Source: Bacillus sp. FJAT-26390
Lineage (GTDB): Bacteria; Bacillota; Bacilli; Paenibacillales; Paenibacillaceae
Assembly: GCF_001682865.1 (NCBI RefSeq)
Contig: NZ_MAQX01000011.1
Span: 1,074,241 to 1,138,240 of the forward strand
Length of the DNA: 64,000 nt
Direction: 5' to 3'
The notes beneath the pieces are model-generated. The model saw only the letters and a list, made by a program, of their open reading frames with translations. It was not told where the DNA came from and searched no databases. A program made the translations under genes and the position numbers. Of this stretch, positions 9,331 to 19,234 are shown in pieces; the stretch's first letter is position 1, and each line of letters begins with the position of its first letter.

Positions 9331-10683
9331 ATGTATATCTATTTAAAGCTTATGAACGAGCTAGAAGAACTGATTTTAAAGCAGCCTTATAAGGATGGGC
9401 AGAAGCTCCCTTCGATCCGTTCATTGGCGGAGCAGTGCGGCTGCAGCAAGAGCACGATCATTAAGGCGCTCGATGAGCTCGAGAAGCGCCATCTTATTTA
9501 TGCGATGCCAAAGAGCGGCTATTACGTTGTAAAAGGGACGGATTCCGTCCAAGGCGAAGCGTCGGCAATTTTAAACTTTGCCGATTCCGCACCTGATCCG
9601 AATGTATTCCCCTATTTGGATTTTCAGCACTGCATCAATAAAGCGATCGACACTTACCAGAAGGACTTATTCGTATATGGCACTGCCAAAGGGATGACTT
9701 CGCTTATCGATGTCGTCCGCAAACAATTAACGAGCTATCAAGTGTTCGCCGAGGAGCGGAGTATATTTGTGGTGTCCGGGGTTCAACAAGCCCTTTCGTT
9801 GCTTGCCGCAATCCCCTTCCCAAGCGGCAAGCAGAAGGTGCTGATCGAGCAGCCGGGCTATCATCTGTTTATCGAATATTTGGAGACGCGCCGCATTCCG
9901 GTTATCGGGATAGAACGCCGGTTCTCGGGTATAGATTTTGGCAGGCTGGAGGAAATCTTTCGTACGGAGGACATTAAGTTTTTTTATACGATGCCGCGTT
10001 TTCACAATCCGCTTGGCTGCTCTTACACGAACAAAGAAAAGAAGCGGCTCGCGAGGCTTGCCGCCAAATACGACGTATACATCGTGGAGGATGATTTCCT
10101 CGCCGATTTCGAGCAGGACAGCAAGGCCGATCCGATCTACGCCCATGACGATTCCTCGCATGTCATCTATTTGAAGAGCTACTCCAAAATCATATTTCCC
10201 GGCCTGCGCATCGGCATTGCCGTCATCCCTGATCTGCTCACTGGATCGTTTCGGCTGTATAAAAAACAGGACGACATCGACAGCTCCATGCTGTCGCAAG
10301 CCGCTCTCGAAATCTATTTGCGCAGCGGCATGTTCGACCGTCACCGCGCCAAAATCCGCAGCAGCTATACGGCTAAGGCCAAGCTCCTTGATGCTGCGCT
10401 GGTGAAGGAAGCCGCTCGCAGCGGTGGGGCATTTGCCTATGAGCGCCCGAAACATCCGTCCATTCATACGCATATTTTGCTGGATAAAACGCTGTCCGTC
10501 CCGCAGATTATTGCAAAATTAAAGAAGGAATCGATTCATCTATTCTCATTGGATAGAGATTATTTGAGCAATTTCCAGAGGGAAAATATATTGAAGCTAA
10601 ATGCGACTAATGTAAGCGAGGAAGATATAGAAAGAGGAATTGAACGGATTGGCGCTTTGCTCATCCAATCCGCTCGCAAATAA
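9331..10683 (+). CDS. MocR-type regulator (GntR HTH + aminotransferase-like domain)
   Basis: Chimeric PLP-dependent regulator of 450 residues. The N-terminus is a GntR winged helix (KLPSIRSLAEQCGCSKSTIIKALDELEKR, about 27-57). The remainder is a fold-type I aminotransferase domain with the PLP Lys region YLKSYSKIIFPGLRIG near 275-290 and VEDDFLADF before it. ATG 9331 is chosen because GCGAGGAG stands upstream; the open frame extends to 9235 without a ribosome site. MocR proteins such as GabR and PdxR sense amines or vitamin B6. Here the divergent EamA exporter is the likely target. Confidence 0.88.
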   Translation: MYIYLKLMNELEELILKQPYKDGQKLPSIRSLAEQCGCSKSTIIKALDELEKRHLIYAMPKSGYYVVKGTDSVQGEASAILNFADSAPDPNVFPYLDFQHCINKAIDTYQKDLFVYGTAKGMTSLIDVVRKQLTSYQVFAEERSIFVVSGVQQALSLLAAIPFPSGKQKVLIEQPGYHLFIEYLETRRIPVIGIERRFSGIDFGRLEEIFRTEDIKFFYTMPRFHNPLGCSYTNKEKKRLARLAAKYDVYIVEDDFLADFEQDSKADPIYAHDDSSHVIYLKSYSKIIFPGLRIGIAVIPDLLTGSFRLYKKQDDIDSSMLSQAALEIYLRSGMFDRHRAKIRSSYTAKAKLLDAALVKEAARSGGAFAYERPKHPSIHTHILLDKTLSVPQIIAKLKKESIHLFSLDRDYLSNFQRENILKLNATNVSEEDIERGIERIGALLIQSARK

Positions 10684-10686
10684 CGT

Positions 10687-12234
10687 TTAGAACCTTTCCG
10701 ATACTAGCTTAGCCTGCGTAAAGAGCAGCAAATAATCACGCCCGCCGGCTTTCGAATCCGTACCGGACATATTAAAGCCGCCGAACGGGTGAACGCCGAC
10801 CAAGGCACCTGTGCACTTGCGGTTAAAATAAAGGTTGCCTACGTGGAACTGCTCGCGGGCTTGCTCCAATCTGCTGCGGTTGCGCGAGATGACTGCTCCC
10901 GTCAATCCGTATTCGGTATTATTAGCGATATCAAGCGCCGCGTCGAAGTTGGCTGCCTTAATAAACGCAAGCACGGGGCCGAATATTTCCTCCTGCGCGA
11001 TCCGTGCATACGGAGCGACATCCTTGATGATCGTAGGCTCAATGAAATAACCGCTGCTGTCTCCAATTCTCCCTCCTTGCACAATGATGCCTTCGCTGCG
11101 CCCAACCTCGATATATTTTAAAATGCTAAGGTATGCCCGCTCATCGATAACCGGACCGACGTAGGTGATTTGCTCGTCTGCCTTCCCGAGCTTCAGCTTC
11201 TTCGTCCGCTCGACCACCTTCTCGATTACCTCGTCATAGACAAGCTCATGCACGACCGCACGCGAGCAAGCGGAGCATTTTTGGCCGGCATAGCCGAAAG
11301 CGGATGCTGTAATCGCATCGGCTGCCAGATCAAGATCCGCATCCTCGTCAACGATGATCGTATCCTTGCCGCCCATCTCGGCGACCACGCGCTTAATCCA
11401 CTTCTGGTCCTGCTGGCTGAACGAGGCCTTCTCATTAATGCGCAAACCAACCTCTCGCGAGCCTGTAAAACAAATAAAGCGGGTTAACGGATGCTCTACC
11501 AGAAAATCGCCCACCTCGCTGCCGGCGCCTGGCAAGAAATTGACGACGCCATCGGGCAACCCGGCATCCTCCAGCAGCTCAACGAATTTGGCGGCGATGA
11601 CCGCCGTCGCGCTCGCTGGCTTAAGCACGACCGTATTGCCGGCAACGACCGCCGCCATCGTCATGCCCGCCAATATCGCAAGCGGGAAATTCCACGGCGG
11701 AATAATGATGCCAACTCCGAGCGGAATGTAGACGAGCTCGTTATCCTCGCCGGCTGTCGCCACAATCGGCTGGCGCTCCGAGAGCCGCTCCATTTCGCGT
11801 CCATAATACTCAAGGAAATCAATGGCCTCCGCCGTATCTCCATCTGCCTCGGCCCAGCTTTTGCCTGCTTCGTATACGAGCCACGCCGAGAACTCATGCT
11901 TGCGCCGCCGCAGCAGCGCCGCAGCCTTATACAGCACCCTCGCCCTAGCAGGCGGCGTTACCTTCTTCCAATCCTCAAAGGCTGCCGCAGCGGCAAGTAT
12001 CGCTTTATGCGCAAGCCCCGTGTCCGCCTGCGATACGATGCCAACCAGCTGCTTCACGTCGGAAGGGTTAATCGATTTGCGCTTTTGAATCGTTTCGATG
12101 CGGTCCGGACCAATCTTCAGCGTATATTCCTTGCCGAGCTCCGACTCCACCTTGCGCAGCGCTTCCTGAAAATCATGAATATGATCGGTTACCGAAAAAT
12201 CGGTAAATGGCTCGTTCTGAAATGGCTCCCGCAT
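10687..12234 (-). CDS. rocA: L-glutamate gamma-semialdehyde dehydrogenase
   Basis: Oxidises glutamate semialdehyde/pyrroline-5-carboxylate to glutamate with NAD+, the last step of arginine, ornithine and proline breakdown. The 515-residue length fits RocA. Seen: PPWNFPLAI, the NAD-site FTGSREVG, the general base in [18 protein letters not shown] and the catalytic Cys in [13 protein letters not shown]. The end [15 protein letters not shown] is typical of the P5C dehydrogenase group. ATG 12234 follows GGAGGGATTAGGCT. It is the last gene of a rocD-rocF-rocA transcription unit. Confidence 0.95.
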   Translation of the reverse strand: MREPFQNEPFTDFSVTDHIHDFQEALRKVESELGKEYTLKIGPDRIETIQKRKSINPSDVKQLVGIVSQADTGLAHKAILAAAAAFEDWKKVTPPARARVLYKAAALLRRRKHEFSAWLVYEAGKSWAEADGDTAEAIDFLEYYGREMERLSERQPIVATAGEDNELVYIPLGVGIIIPPWNFPLAILAGMTMAAVVAGNTVVLKPASATAVIAAKFVELLEDAGLPDGVVNFLPGAGSEVGDFLVEHPLTRFICFTGSREVGLRINEKASFSQQDQKWIKRVVAEMGGKDTIIVDEDADLDLAADAITASAFGYAGQKCSACSRAVVHELVYDEVIEKVVERTKKLKLGKADEQITYVGPVIDERAYLSILKYIEVGRSEGIIVQGGRIGDSSGYFIEPTIIKDVAPYARIAQEEIFGPVLAFIKAANFDAALDIANNTEYGLTGAVISRNRSRLEQAREQFHVGNLYFNRKCTGALVGVHPFGGFNMSGTDSKAGGRDYLLLFTQAKLVSERF

Positions 12235-12283
12235 AGCCTAATCCCTCCTGCCCATTCGAATCAACGCTGAATGCTCGTTGTCC

Positions 12284-13186
12284 TCACAAAATCTGCTCGC
12301 CCAGCAGCGAGCCTATCAATTCCACGGCAAGCTTAGCCGTCTGGTCATGATGGTCGAGACATGGATTTACTTCCACGACTTCCGCCGATGTAACGAGATT
12401 GGACTGATAGAGAAGCTCAAGGGCAAGATGCGCTTCCCGGTAGCTTAAGCCGCCCTTTACAGGCGTCCCCGTGCCAGGTGCCTCTAGCGGATCAAGGCTA
12501 TCGATGTCAAAGCTGACATGGACGCCGTCGGTCGTCTTCCTCAGCTGCTGAATGACCTTCTCCATCACCCGCGCGATGCCAAGCCGATCGATGTCATGCA
12601 TCGTATAACAGGCGATGCCCAAGGAGCGGATATACGCCTTCTCCCCGGAATCGAGCGATCTGGCTCCGACAATCGCGACATGCTCTGGCTTTATTTTAGG
12701 TGAAATGCCTCTAAGACCCGTTAACAGCGGAATGCCTCTCCCGAGGCTGATGCCAAGCGACATCCCATGAATATTGCCCGAAGGACTTGTGTCCTCCGTG
12801 TTCAGATCCGAATGCGCATCGAACCAAATGACGCCAAGATCCTCGTAATGCTCAGCTAAACCCGCAATCGTCCCAATCGAAATGCTGTGATCGCCGCCCA
12901 GCACTAACGGAAACTCTCCATCCGCCACAATTTCAGCTACACGCTCGGATAATTGGCTGCTCACCGCAAGTACCTCCGCCAAATGTTTTGCGTTTGCTGA
13001 TTTCAGCGTCTGCAGCGGCGCCATGGCGCTGACCTCTCCAGCCATGCGATAGGAAATATTGAGCTCCGTCAGCTTGCCGCTCAGCCCTGCAGCATGCAAA
13101 ATATGCGCCGGACCAAGCTCTGCCCCCGGAGTGCCCGCGCCTTTTCCGAAAGGAACCGCAACGATGGCCACCTGTTGAATGCTCAT
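12284..13186 (-). CDS. rocF: arginase
   Basis: Hydrolyses arginine to ornithine and urea; dimanganese enzyme of 300 residues. Metal-site motifs are complete: LGGDHSISIG, WFDAHSDLN followed by GNIHGMSLG, and SFDIDSLDP, with the C-terminal SAEVVEVNP. ATG 13186 is preferred over GTG 13195 because GGAGAG is spaced eight bases from the ATG but touches the GTG. It starts five bases after the rocD stop, implying translational coupling, and feeds ornithine to the upstream-encoded aminotransferase. Confidence 0.95.
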   Translation of the reverse strand: MSIQQVAIVAVPFGKGAGTPGAELGPAHILHAAGLSGKLTELNISYRMAGEVSAMAPLQTLKSANAKHLAEVLAVSSQLSERVAEIVADGEFPLVLGGDHSISIGTIAGLAEHYEDLGVIWFDAHSDLNTEDTSPSGNIHGMSLGISLGRGIPLLTGLRGISPKIKPEHVAIVGARSLDSGEKAYIRSLGIACYTMHDIDRLGIARVMEKVIQQLRKTTDGVHVSFDIDSLDPLEAPGTGTPVKGGLSYREAHLALELLYQSNLVTSAEVVEVNPCLDHHDQTAKLAVELIGSLLGEQIL

Positions 13187-13191
13187 AGACG

Positions 13192-14403
13192 TCACTCTCC
13201 TGCCAAAGTGCTATTCGCGAAGACAGCTTGAATCCTCTCAAACGCCCAGTCGATCTCGTCCTCCGTTATAATGAGCGGCGGCGCTAGCCGGATCACATAG
13301 TCATGCGTTTCCTTGCATAGCAGCCCCAGCTCCATCAGCTTCTCGCAATAAGCTCTCGCAGGCGTATTCAGCTCAATGGCAATAAATAGGCCGCGGCCCC
13401 TGACTTCTTTTATATCCGGGTGCTGCAATGTCGCGAGCTTGATTAAGAAATACTGTCCGAGGACAAGCGAGCGGTCCGCCAGCATTTCATCCTCGGTTAC
13501 GTCAAGCGCAGCGATCGCAACGGCGCAGCTGAGCGGGTTGCCGCCAAACGTAGAACCGTGCGAGCCCGGACCAAATACATCCATAATGCTGCTGCTTGCC
13601 GCAATCGCCGATACCGGCATGACGCCGCCGCCAAGCGCCTTGCCCATAATATAGACATCAGGCACAACATCGTCCCAGTCGCAAGCGAACTTTCGCCCGG
13701 TGCGGCCAAAGCCGGTTTGAATCTCGTCTGCGACGAGCAGCACCTGCTGCTCCTTGCACAGCCTAGCCGCATCGGCAAGAAATCCCCTTGGCGGAATGCG
13801 TATGCCCGCTTCGCCTTGAATCGGCTCGATCAGCACCGCGGCGGTATTCGGCTGGATCGCTGCTTTTAACGCCGCCAGATCGCCATAGGGTATTACACGA
13901 AACCCTGGCGTGAACGGCCCAAAGCCCTGCCGGTAACTCTCCGTCGAGGAGAAGGACGTAACCGTCAGCGTCCGCCCGTGAAAATTCCCTTCAAAAACGA
14001 TGATTTCCGCCTGCTCATCGGGTATATGCTTGACGCTGTATGCCCAGCGCCGAACTGCCTTTATTGCCGTCTCGACCGCCTCCGCCCCCGTATTCATGGG
14101 AAGAATGCGATCTTTGCCTGTATAAGCCGCAAGCTTCTCGCAAAATACGCCCAGCGCTTCGTTGTGAAAGGCACGTGATGTAATCGTGACCTTATCCGCC
14201 TGCTCCTTCAATGCTTCAATAATGCGAGGATGACGATGCCCTTGGTTCAAAGCCGAGTAAGCGCTCAGCATATCCATGTAACGCACGCCATCCGAATCCT
14301 GCACCCACACGCCCTCTGCGCTGCTGATCACTATCGGCAGGGGATGATAATTATGGGCTCCAAATTGTTCAGCCAGCTCGATGTCTTTACTCGCCCTGTT
14401 CAT
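13192..14403 (-). CDS. rocD: ornithine aminotransferase
   Basis: PLP enzyme converting ornithine and 2-oxoglutarate to glutamate semialdehyde and glutamate. It has 403 residues with the class-III aminotransferase hallmarks: [17 protein letters not shown] for the cofactor phosphate, [13 protein letters not shown], the [15 protein letters not shown] helix and the PLP Lys in [10 protein letters not shown]. Start ATG 14403 follows AAGGAGCAGGTG. It is the first gene of the rocDFA unit. The 160-bp upstream gap shows no recognisable -24/-12 element, unlike the RocR/SigL-controlled roc genes of B. subtilis, so control here may differ. Confidence 0.94.
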   Translation of the reverse strand: MNRASKDIELAEQFGAHNYHPLPIVISSAEGVWVQDSDGVRYMDMLSAYSALNQGHRHPRIIEALKEQADKVTITSRAFHNEALGVFCEKLAAYTGKDRILPMNTGAEAVETAIKAVRRWAYSVKHIPDEQAEIIVFEGNFHGRTLTVTSFSSTESYRQGFGPFTPGFRVIPYGDLAALKAAIQPNTAAVLIEPIQGEAGIRIPPRGFLADAARLCKEQQVLLVADEIQTGFGRTGRKFACDWDDVVPDVYIMGKALGGGVMPVSAIAASSSIMDVFGPGSHGSTFGGNPLSCAVAIAALDVTEDEMLADRSLVLGQYFLIKLATLQHPDIKEVRGRGLFIAIELNTPARAYCEKLMELGLLCKETHDYVIRLAPPLIITEDEIDWAFERIQAVFANSTLAGE

Positions 14404-14567
14404 CACCTGCTCCTTTCTGCATGCACCCGCAAAAAATAGCTGTTTTTGAATTTTATGCGGTTAAGGGGTGACAAATAACAAAGGGACTGGAGGATAGGTA
14501 GAAAGTAACAATTTCTCTTGTGCGGATGAGGCGTGTTGATTTAATATAAATCGGGGGGATTGATGGC

Positions 14568-14879
14568 TTGAGAAATAAAAAAGTGTTTTTCACTTTGTTG
14601 ATTAGTCAAATATTGTTCGGACTGTTTACGTTCATTTGGTTTTTTGTCGCCTTGATGTCCGTTATGATCTTCGACTCGCCAGGTTCCGAAAAATTATTTT
14701 GGCCTGTCTTGCTGTTCATCATCAACTGGCTCTATCCGGTAGCGCTTATTTTATCTATTATCGTGAGCTGGGTGCTCTATCGCCTGGACAAAATGAAAAC
14801 AGCGATTACCATCGCAATGGTACCGCTGATTTGGATTTTGCCTGTTTTCTGCATAATCATCTATGCCGGTTCGAGCTAA
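14568..14879 (+). CDS. small integral membrane protein
   Basis: A 103-residue protein with three hydrophobic segments: TLLISQILFGLFTFIWFFVALM, WPVLLFIINWLYPVALILSIIVSW and ITIAMVPLIWILPVFCIIIYAG. Translation probably begins at TTG 14568 with GGGGGG ten bases upstream; no ATG is available. No family is recognised. Its stop overlaps by four bases the stop of the convergent phosphotransferase gene. Confidence 0.6.
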   Translation: MRNKKVFFTLLISQILFGLFTFIWFFVALMSVMIFDSPGSEKLFWPVLLFIINWLYPVALILSIIVSWVLYRLDKMKTAITIAMVPLIWILPVFCIIIYAGSS

Positions 14880-15844
14880 TCCTTGCTGCTTGCGATAAAA
14901 CGAAGCCAGCCTTGCTCCATATTATTTTGTGCCCATTGCAAGTGATTGCGGTCCTCGTACTGGCGATACGGGCACTCTATGCAAAAAATAAGATCCAAAT
15001 ACAAATCGTAGAGTGCTCTGCGGCCCTGCTCTCCCGTTGTAAAAGATTTGATGCCGTAACCTTTAAGAAAAGATGCCGTTTTATTAAAGTGGCTAAAATA
15101 ATGCTCCATCAGCGGATCGCCCCATAACGCACGCTCGAAATCGATAATGCCGGAAACGGCTCCGTCCTTTATGAATACATTGCCGTCCCATAAATCCCAG
15201 TGAACAAGCCTCGGCTCCGTTACCTCATCAAGGACGTCTAACCGAAGCGCTACCTCATTCCTGATGGAATCATAGTCCGCCGGAAGCTGTACGCCCTCGC
15301 GTTCTCCGTCAGCCAGCACGCCCAGCAGCAGTTGATGAAAGCTCTCTCTCCAAGTGGAGTCCGCCGAACCGTCACTTGCTGCATAAAGACCAAAGCGCTC
15401 TCCGCGAATTTCATTTAATTGCCGGTTATAAACGCCAAGCTGATAATCGATCTGATTGCGCTGCTCTTCGGTCAGCTGATCCTTCACCTTATTGTAAGGC
15501 TCGCCCTCCAGCATCTCCATAATAAAATATTCGCAGTCCACGATCGATTCGGAGTTATCATGCGCGTATACAGCAGGCACCGGCAATGCGCCGACTAGCT
15601 TCACTAGTCGCAGCACCTCTACCTCCGTCTTCATCAGCCCCTGCTCGTAGCTCATCATCTTCGTATCCGATAGCGGTGCCGCCTTCACAATAACCGATTG
15701 CCCATTCGCCAGCGTCACTTGATAGGCAGCATTAGCCCAGCCGTCCGTAAGCTCCTTAATAACGGTTGGCGATTGCCCAAATGCATTCAATGTAATCGCT
15801 GTCATTTCACTTTCCGTCAGCTTCCTCTTTATTCCGCTTTCCAT
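14876..15844 (-). CDS. aminoglycoside phosphotransferase-family kinase
   Basis: Kinase-like protein of 322 residues. Seen: an N-lobe nucleotide-binding region GWANAAYQVTLANG followed by the Lys in VIVKAAP, the hinge FIMEMLEGEPY, the catalytic loop LVHWDLWDGNVFIKDG (Asp and Asn present) and the metal-binding IDFERALWGDPLMEHYF. These define the APH/choline-kinase superfamily. The substrate could be an antibiotic, a sugar or another small alcohol; nothing nearby decides. ATG 15844 follows GAAGGGGATGG. Transcribed alone. Confidence 0.85.
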   Translation of the reverse strand: MESGIKRKLTESEMTAITLNAFGQSPTVIKELTDGWANAAYQVTLANGQSVIVKAAPLSDTKMMSYEQGLMKTEVEVLRLVKLVGALPVPAVYAHDNSESIVDCEYFIMEMLEGEPYNKVKDQLTEEQRNQIDYQLGVYNRQLNEIRGERFGLYAASDGSADSTWRESFHQLLLGVLADGEREGVQLPADYDSIRNEVALRLDVLDEVTEPRLVHWDLWDGNVFIKDGAVSGIIDFERALWGDPLMEHYFSHFNKTASFLKGYGIKSFTTGEQGRRALYDLYLDLIFCIECPYRQYEDRNHLQWAQNNMEQGWLRFIASSKD

Positions 15845-15971
15845 CGTTGTCCATCCCCTTCTATGGATTTGGCCGTTATGTCAGCGCCCTTGCGCTAAGC
15901 AGAGCTGACGGGCAGCCCTGCTTGCACAATAGTCATTCCTGATATGTATAATTCAGCTGCTAGACGGTGCT

Positions 15972-16268
15972 CTATTCCGCAGCCTTCTCAAAATGCTCCT
16001 GACAGAACGCCAGCACCATCTTCTCTTCATCCTCTTCCAGCTCAAAATCGATGTACTTATTGGAGGATGTCGTCAAAAACTCATATTTCGCAATGCGGGC
16101 TGCTTCCTCTTCAATAACATAAATGACACGAAGCGTTACACCTTCCTCGTGGTAAAGCTCATCATCGTCGGCAACGTCAAGATCGAGGATGAATTCATAT
16201 CTCTTTCCTGTCAAAATGCCAAACGGGTCCTTCATCAATTCAGCGCTGTATTCCGTAATCGTAAACAT
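15972..16268 (-). CDS. DUF6509-like small protein
   Basis: Acidic cytoplasmic protein of 98 residues beginning MFTITEYSAELMKDPFGILTG and containing RYEFILDLDVADDDELYHEEG, LRVIYVIEEEAARIAKYEF and a C-terminal FELEEDEEKMVLAFCQEHF. From memory this matches a short family common in Bacillus and Paenibacillus (DUF6509), with no known function. ATG 16268 follows GAAGGAGCGGATAAC. It is separated from ppaC upstream by a terminator, so it probably has its own promoter. Confidence 0.65.
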   Translation of the reverse strand: MFTITEYSAELMKDPFGILTGKRYEFILDLDVADDDELYHEEGVTLRVIYVIEEEAARIAKYEFLTTSSNKYIDFELEEDEEKMVLAFCQEHFEKAAE

Positions 16269-16306
16269 GTTATCCGCTCCTTCTCTATCTATTATAGCAA
16301 AACAAA

Positions 16307-16348
16307 AGCAGCCTGAAACTTGTTAATCAAGTCCCAGGCTGCTATTTT
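16307..16348. terminator. Rho-independent terminator after ppaC
   Basis: Arms AGCAGCCTG (16307-16315) and CAGGCTGCT (16335-16343) with T-rich tails on both strands. It sits just past the ppaC stop. Confidence 0.7.
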
Positions 16349-16377
16349 TGGTTGAACGGCAACCGCCGCCCCTTTTC

Positions 16378-17310
16378 CTACAGGTTGCTTAGCGTTTCTG
16401 TAAGAACAGGCACGATTTGCGATTTGCGGGAAACAACGCCCTTGAGTACCGCTTTGTTGTCGGACAATGTTACGTTGTAAGCTTTCTCAACCGCATGAGC
16501 TTGAGCGCCGAGTGCAAGCGCAACGGAATCGTTGTTCAAAATATCCGTAACGACAAGCACGAACAGGTCAAGGCCTTTCGTTGCGATGATGTCATTCAAT
16601 GCCGCTTCCAGCTCAGCTTGGCGGGAGATGACATCGTTTGTGTCAACCGCGTTTACTTGCGCGATTTCTACTTTGTAGCTGCCCATTGCGAACTCTTTCG
16701 CGTCAAGGGAGATCAGCTGTGCAATCGTTTTGTCGCTTAGGTCAGCACCTGCTTTAAGCATGTCCAGACCGTAGCTTTCTGCGTTAACGCCAGCGATTTC
16801 AGCAAGCTCGCGAGCTGCTGCAACGTCTTGCTCGGTGCAAGTCGGCGATTTGAACAGCAAGGAATCGGAAATGATTGCAGACAACATAAGGCCAGCAATT
16901 TCTTTGCGAATTTCAACGCCGTTCTCTTTGTACAATTTATTCAAAATCGTCGCTGTGCAGCCTACAGGCTCAGCGCGGAAATATAGCGGGTGGCTTGTCT
17001 CGAAATTAGCGATACGGTGGTGATCGATAACTTCCAGTACACGTACTCTATCGATATCGTTCGCGCTTTGTTGACGCTCATTGTGGTCGACCAAAATAAC
17101 CGTATCCGTCTCGTCAGCAACGTTCTCGATAAGACGGGGAGCTGCAATACCGAAATAGTCGAGCGCATATTGCGTTTCGCCGTTAACGTCTCCAAGGCGA
17201 ATCGCCTCAACGTCAGCACCTAGCTTTGTTTTCAGCTCAGCATAAGCAATAGCTGATGTAATCGTGTCGGTATCCGGGTTTTTGTGCCCGAAAATAAGCG
17301 TTTTAGTCAT
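16378..17310 (-). CDS. ppaC: manganese-dependent inorganic pyrophosphatase
   Basis: Cytoplasmic family-II pyrophosphatase splitting PPi to phosphate. The 310-residue length and the DHH-type motifs fit: [14 protein letters not shown] with the metal ligands His, Asp and Asp, [11 protein letters not shown], and [10 protein letters not shown], plus the C-terminal DHHA2 substrate-binding motif [12 protein letters not shown]. No CBS or DRTGG insertion, so it is the short unregulated form. ATG 17310 follows AAGGAGTACTCGAA. Monocistronic, with a terminator downstream. Confidence 0.96.
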   Translation of the reverse strand: MTKTLIFGHKNPDTDTITSAIAYAELKTKLGADVEAIRLGDVNGETQYALDYFGIAAPRLIENVADETDTVILVDHNERQQSANDIDRVRVLEVIDHHRIANFETSHPLYFRAEPVGCTATILNKLYKENGVEIRKEIAGLMLSAIISDSLLFKSPTCTEQDVAAARELAEIAGVNAESYGLDMLKAGADLSDKTIAQLISLDAKEFAMGSYKVEIAQVNAVDTNDVISRQAELEAALNDIIATKGLDLFVLVVTDILNNDSVALALGAQAHAVEKAYNVTLSDNKAVLKGVVSRKSQIVPVLTETLSNL

Positions 17311-17540
17311 TTCGAGTACTCCTTAAATGTTATTTGCCTTCAGGGCCAAAGCAGTCGCTAATGACCCTAGACCTTTTTTGATGATTATACCACTAACCGC
17401 CAACGGCTGTCGCCTTTCGAAGGGCAGCACATGCTCGTTTTACGGTCGAAATCCGCTTAAAACCATTATAGATTTAAGTTCTCTTTATTCCTATACCGTT
17501 ACACTGAATTAAATCATAAAATTTGTGAATAATGAATCCG

Positions 17541-18002
17541 CTATACGGTAAAACGTTTGTTCAGCGAGGTCAGCTCGTTGGACATCGCCCGAATCAGCTC
17601 TGCCGAAGTGCTCACCTCATCCATTGAAACGATCTGGGCGCCGGAATTTGTCGCGATTCCTTCAAAATGCTGAGCGGCCTGGCGGGAAATTCGCTCCATC
17701 TCCTCAACCGACGCTGCGACCTCCTCTGATTCGGCGGATACCTCCTCCGAGGCTGCCGATACTTCCTGCAGCTGGACGTTCACGAGCTCCAGCCCCGTTA
17801 CGATCGAGCGGAACGCGCCTCCCGCGTCCTTAACGAGCTGAAGGCCGGACTCCACCTTCTTCGTGTTTGACTCCATGTCCGTAGAGAGCTGCGTCGTTTG
17901 CTCCAAAATAGCCGTAATCAATTCGGCGATTTGCGTTGCCGAGATTTGTGATTGCGTCGCAAGCTTGCGAACCTCCTCCGCTATCTTTCCGCTAGAGGCA
18001 AG
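17541..18002 (-). pseudogene. methyl-accepting chemotaxis protein, C-terminal fragment
   Basis: Only the last ~154 codons of a chemoreceptor signalling domain remain. The frame enters after a TAA at 18003-18005 with a part resembling the conserved hairpin tip (KIAEEVRKLATQSQ), then LITAILEQTTQLSTDMESN and repeated SAASEEVSAESEEVAASVEEM heptads ending in RFTV. No sensor, membrane or HAMP part and no start site exist upstream. The sequence is replaced at 18003 by repeat-rich DNA, so this is a truncated remnant. Confidence 0.8.
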
Positions 18003-18014
18003 TTAAGCAGCAAC

Positions 18015-18050
18015 AAAAAAACTCTCTAGACATATGCCCAGAGAACTTTT
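18015..18050 (-). terminator. hairpin with T-run, minus strand
   Basis: AAAAGTTCTCTGGGC and GTCTAGAGAGTTTTTTT (minus-strand sense) form a stem with a seven-T tail. It has the look of a Rho-independent terminator but stands just beyond the truncated chemoreceptor with no gene before it; it may belong to the adjoining repeat. Confidence 0.45.
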
Positions 18051-18119
18051 GGTGAGTTTCTATTCAATCGGTCGTTTTGATCGGCCGCCAACGTCTCTTT
18101 CAGATAAGCAGAAGCAGAC

Positions 18120-18310
18120 TTAAAGGGATAATATCCATCTAATTGTCCCTGCGAAGGACTTATAGGTGGATTAACAGGAAAACCTCCCGTTAATTTACCC
18201 GAATTCGCCCCAAACGGCATAAATTCATCAAATTAACGGGAGGTAATCCATCTAATGCAAGCATTTTCTCGGAAACCCCTTTATTAGCGGGAGATTTTCC
18301 GGTTATTTCT
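18120..18310. repeat. intergenic palindromic repeat cluster
   Basis: Perfect 15-bp arms ACCTCCCGTTAATTT (18182-18196) and AAATTAACGGGAGGT (18230-18244) enclose a 33-bp loop. The direct repeat ATCCATCTAAT occurs at 18133 and 18246, and a third related motif TTAGCGGGAGATTTTCC follows. A 64-codon frame here (18026-18220) runs through the repeats and is not called as a gene. Confidence 0.65.
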
Positions 18311-18323
18311 GCCGACGCCCTAT

Positions 18324-19214
18324 CTACCCTTTGAATGTTTTCAAAAACTGAACCGCTTTGCTAATATCAACCTCTGGGTTTGTTCCAACCTCGCGCTCGA
18401 TTGTCAAATAGCCGTTATAGCCGATTTCCTGCAGCGCACGCAAATATGCGGGCCAGTCCACGCCGCCTTCGCCAAGCGGTACCTCGCGGAATGCAGAGCC
18501 GGATTCGGCCATAATCGCGATTTTCTCATGGTCAAGCGTAACCTCGTAGCCATAATCGCCGTAAACGTCGCGCGGGTCGATATGGCCAAGCTTCACGCCA
18601 TCCTTCGCATGGGTATGAACGATATAATCCTTCAGCGTATATACGCCTTGAACCGGATCATCGCCCGTTACCATAACCATGTTGGCTGGATCGAAGTTAA
18701 CCGCCACCCCTTTGGTGCCGAGGCTGTCTAGGAAGGACTTCAGATGAGCAGAAGTCTCAGGACCTGTCTCGATGGCAAAGTAAGCATTCACGTCGTTAGC
18801 AAAACGAGCCAGCTCTTCGCAGGCTGTATGCATCGTCTCGTATACGCGGCTGTTTTTGTCACTCGGCACGATGCCGATATGCGTCGTAATAATGTTCGTT
18901 CCAAGCTCCAAGCCAAGCTCCATAATCCGCTTGGATTTATCGATCTTCGCGCGGTTTTGTTCCGGATCTTGGAAGCCGTGGCCGCCCAAGTCGCCAACCA
19001 AAGCGGAGATATCAAGGCCAAGCCCCTCGATGTAGGACTTCCATTCTTTTCTTGCGGCTGTCGTAAGTCCGGCAGGATCAAGCTCGCCATGCACGGCATA
19101 CATTTGTACGCCGTCGGCGCCGACCTGCTTCGCCTTTAGCAAGCCTTCCTTTACGCCAACCTGAAAGCTATCCACGATAACGCCGATTTTGTTCGTAATG
19201 ATAGGCAATGTCAT
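18324..19214 (-). CDS. sugar phosphate isomerase/epimerase (TIM barrel)
   Basis: AP-endonuclease-2/xylose-isomerase-like TIM barrel of 296 residues, probably binding a divalent metal. Seen: GADGVQMYAVHGE early, THIGIVP, AIETGPE in the middle strand, VNFDPANMVM, HTHAKDG and a C-terminal GYNGYLTIEREVG, the usual positions of the metal-binding Glu/Asp/His. ATG 19214 is preferred to GTG 19223 because GGGGAG then has normal spacing. Last gene of a three-gene unit with a second isomerase and an oxidoreductase; together they suggest oxidation and epimerisation of a sugar or polyol. Confidence 0.85.
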   Translation of the reverse strand: MTLPIITNKIGVIVDSFQVGVKEGLLKAKQVGADGVQMYAVHGELDPAGLTTAARKEWKSYIEGLGLDISALVGDLGGHGFQDPEQNRAKIDKSKRIMELGLELGTNIITTHIGIVPSDKNSRVYETMHTACEELARFANDVNAYFAIETGPETSAHLKSFLDSLGTKGVAVNFDPANMVMVTGDDPVQGVYTLKDYIVHTHAKDGVKLGHIDPRDVYGDYGYEVTLDHEKIAIMAESGSAFREVPLGEGGVDWPAYLRALQEIGYNGYLTIEREVGTNPEVDISKAVQFLKTFKG

Positions 19215-19234
19215 ATCCGGCACGCTCCCCTAGT

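Noticed and set aside
18026..18220. 64-codon minus-strand frame in the repeat block
   Set aside because: It runs through palindromic repeats and ends in a hairpin stem; no ribosome site.
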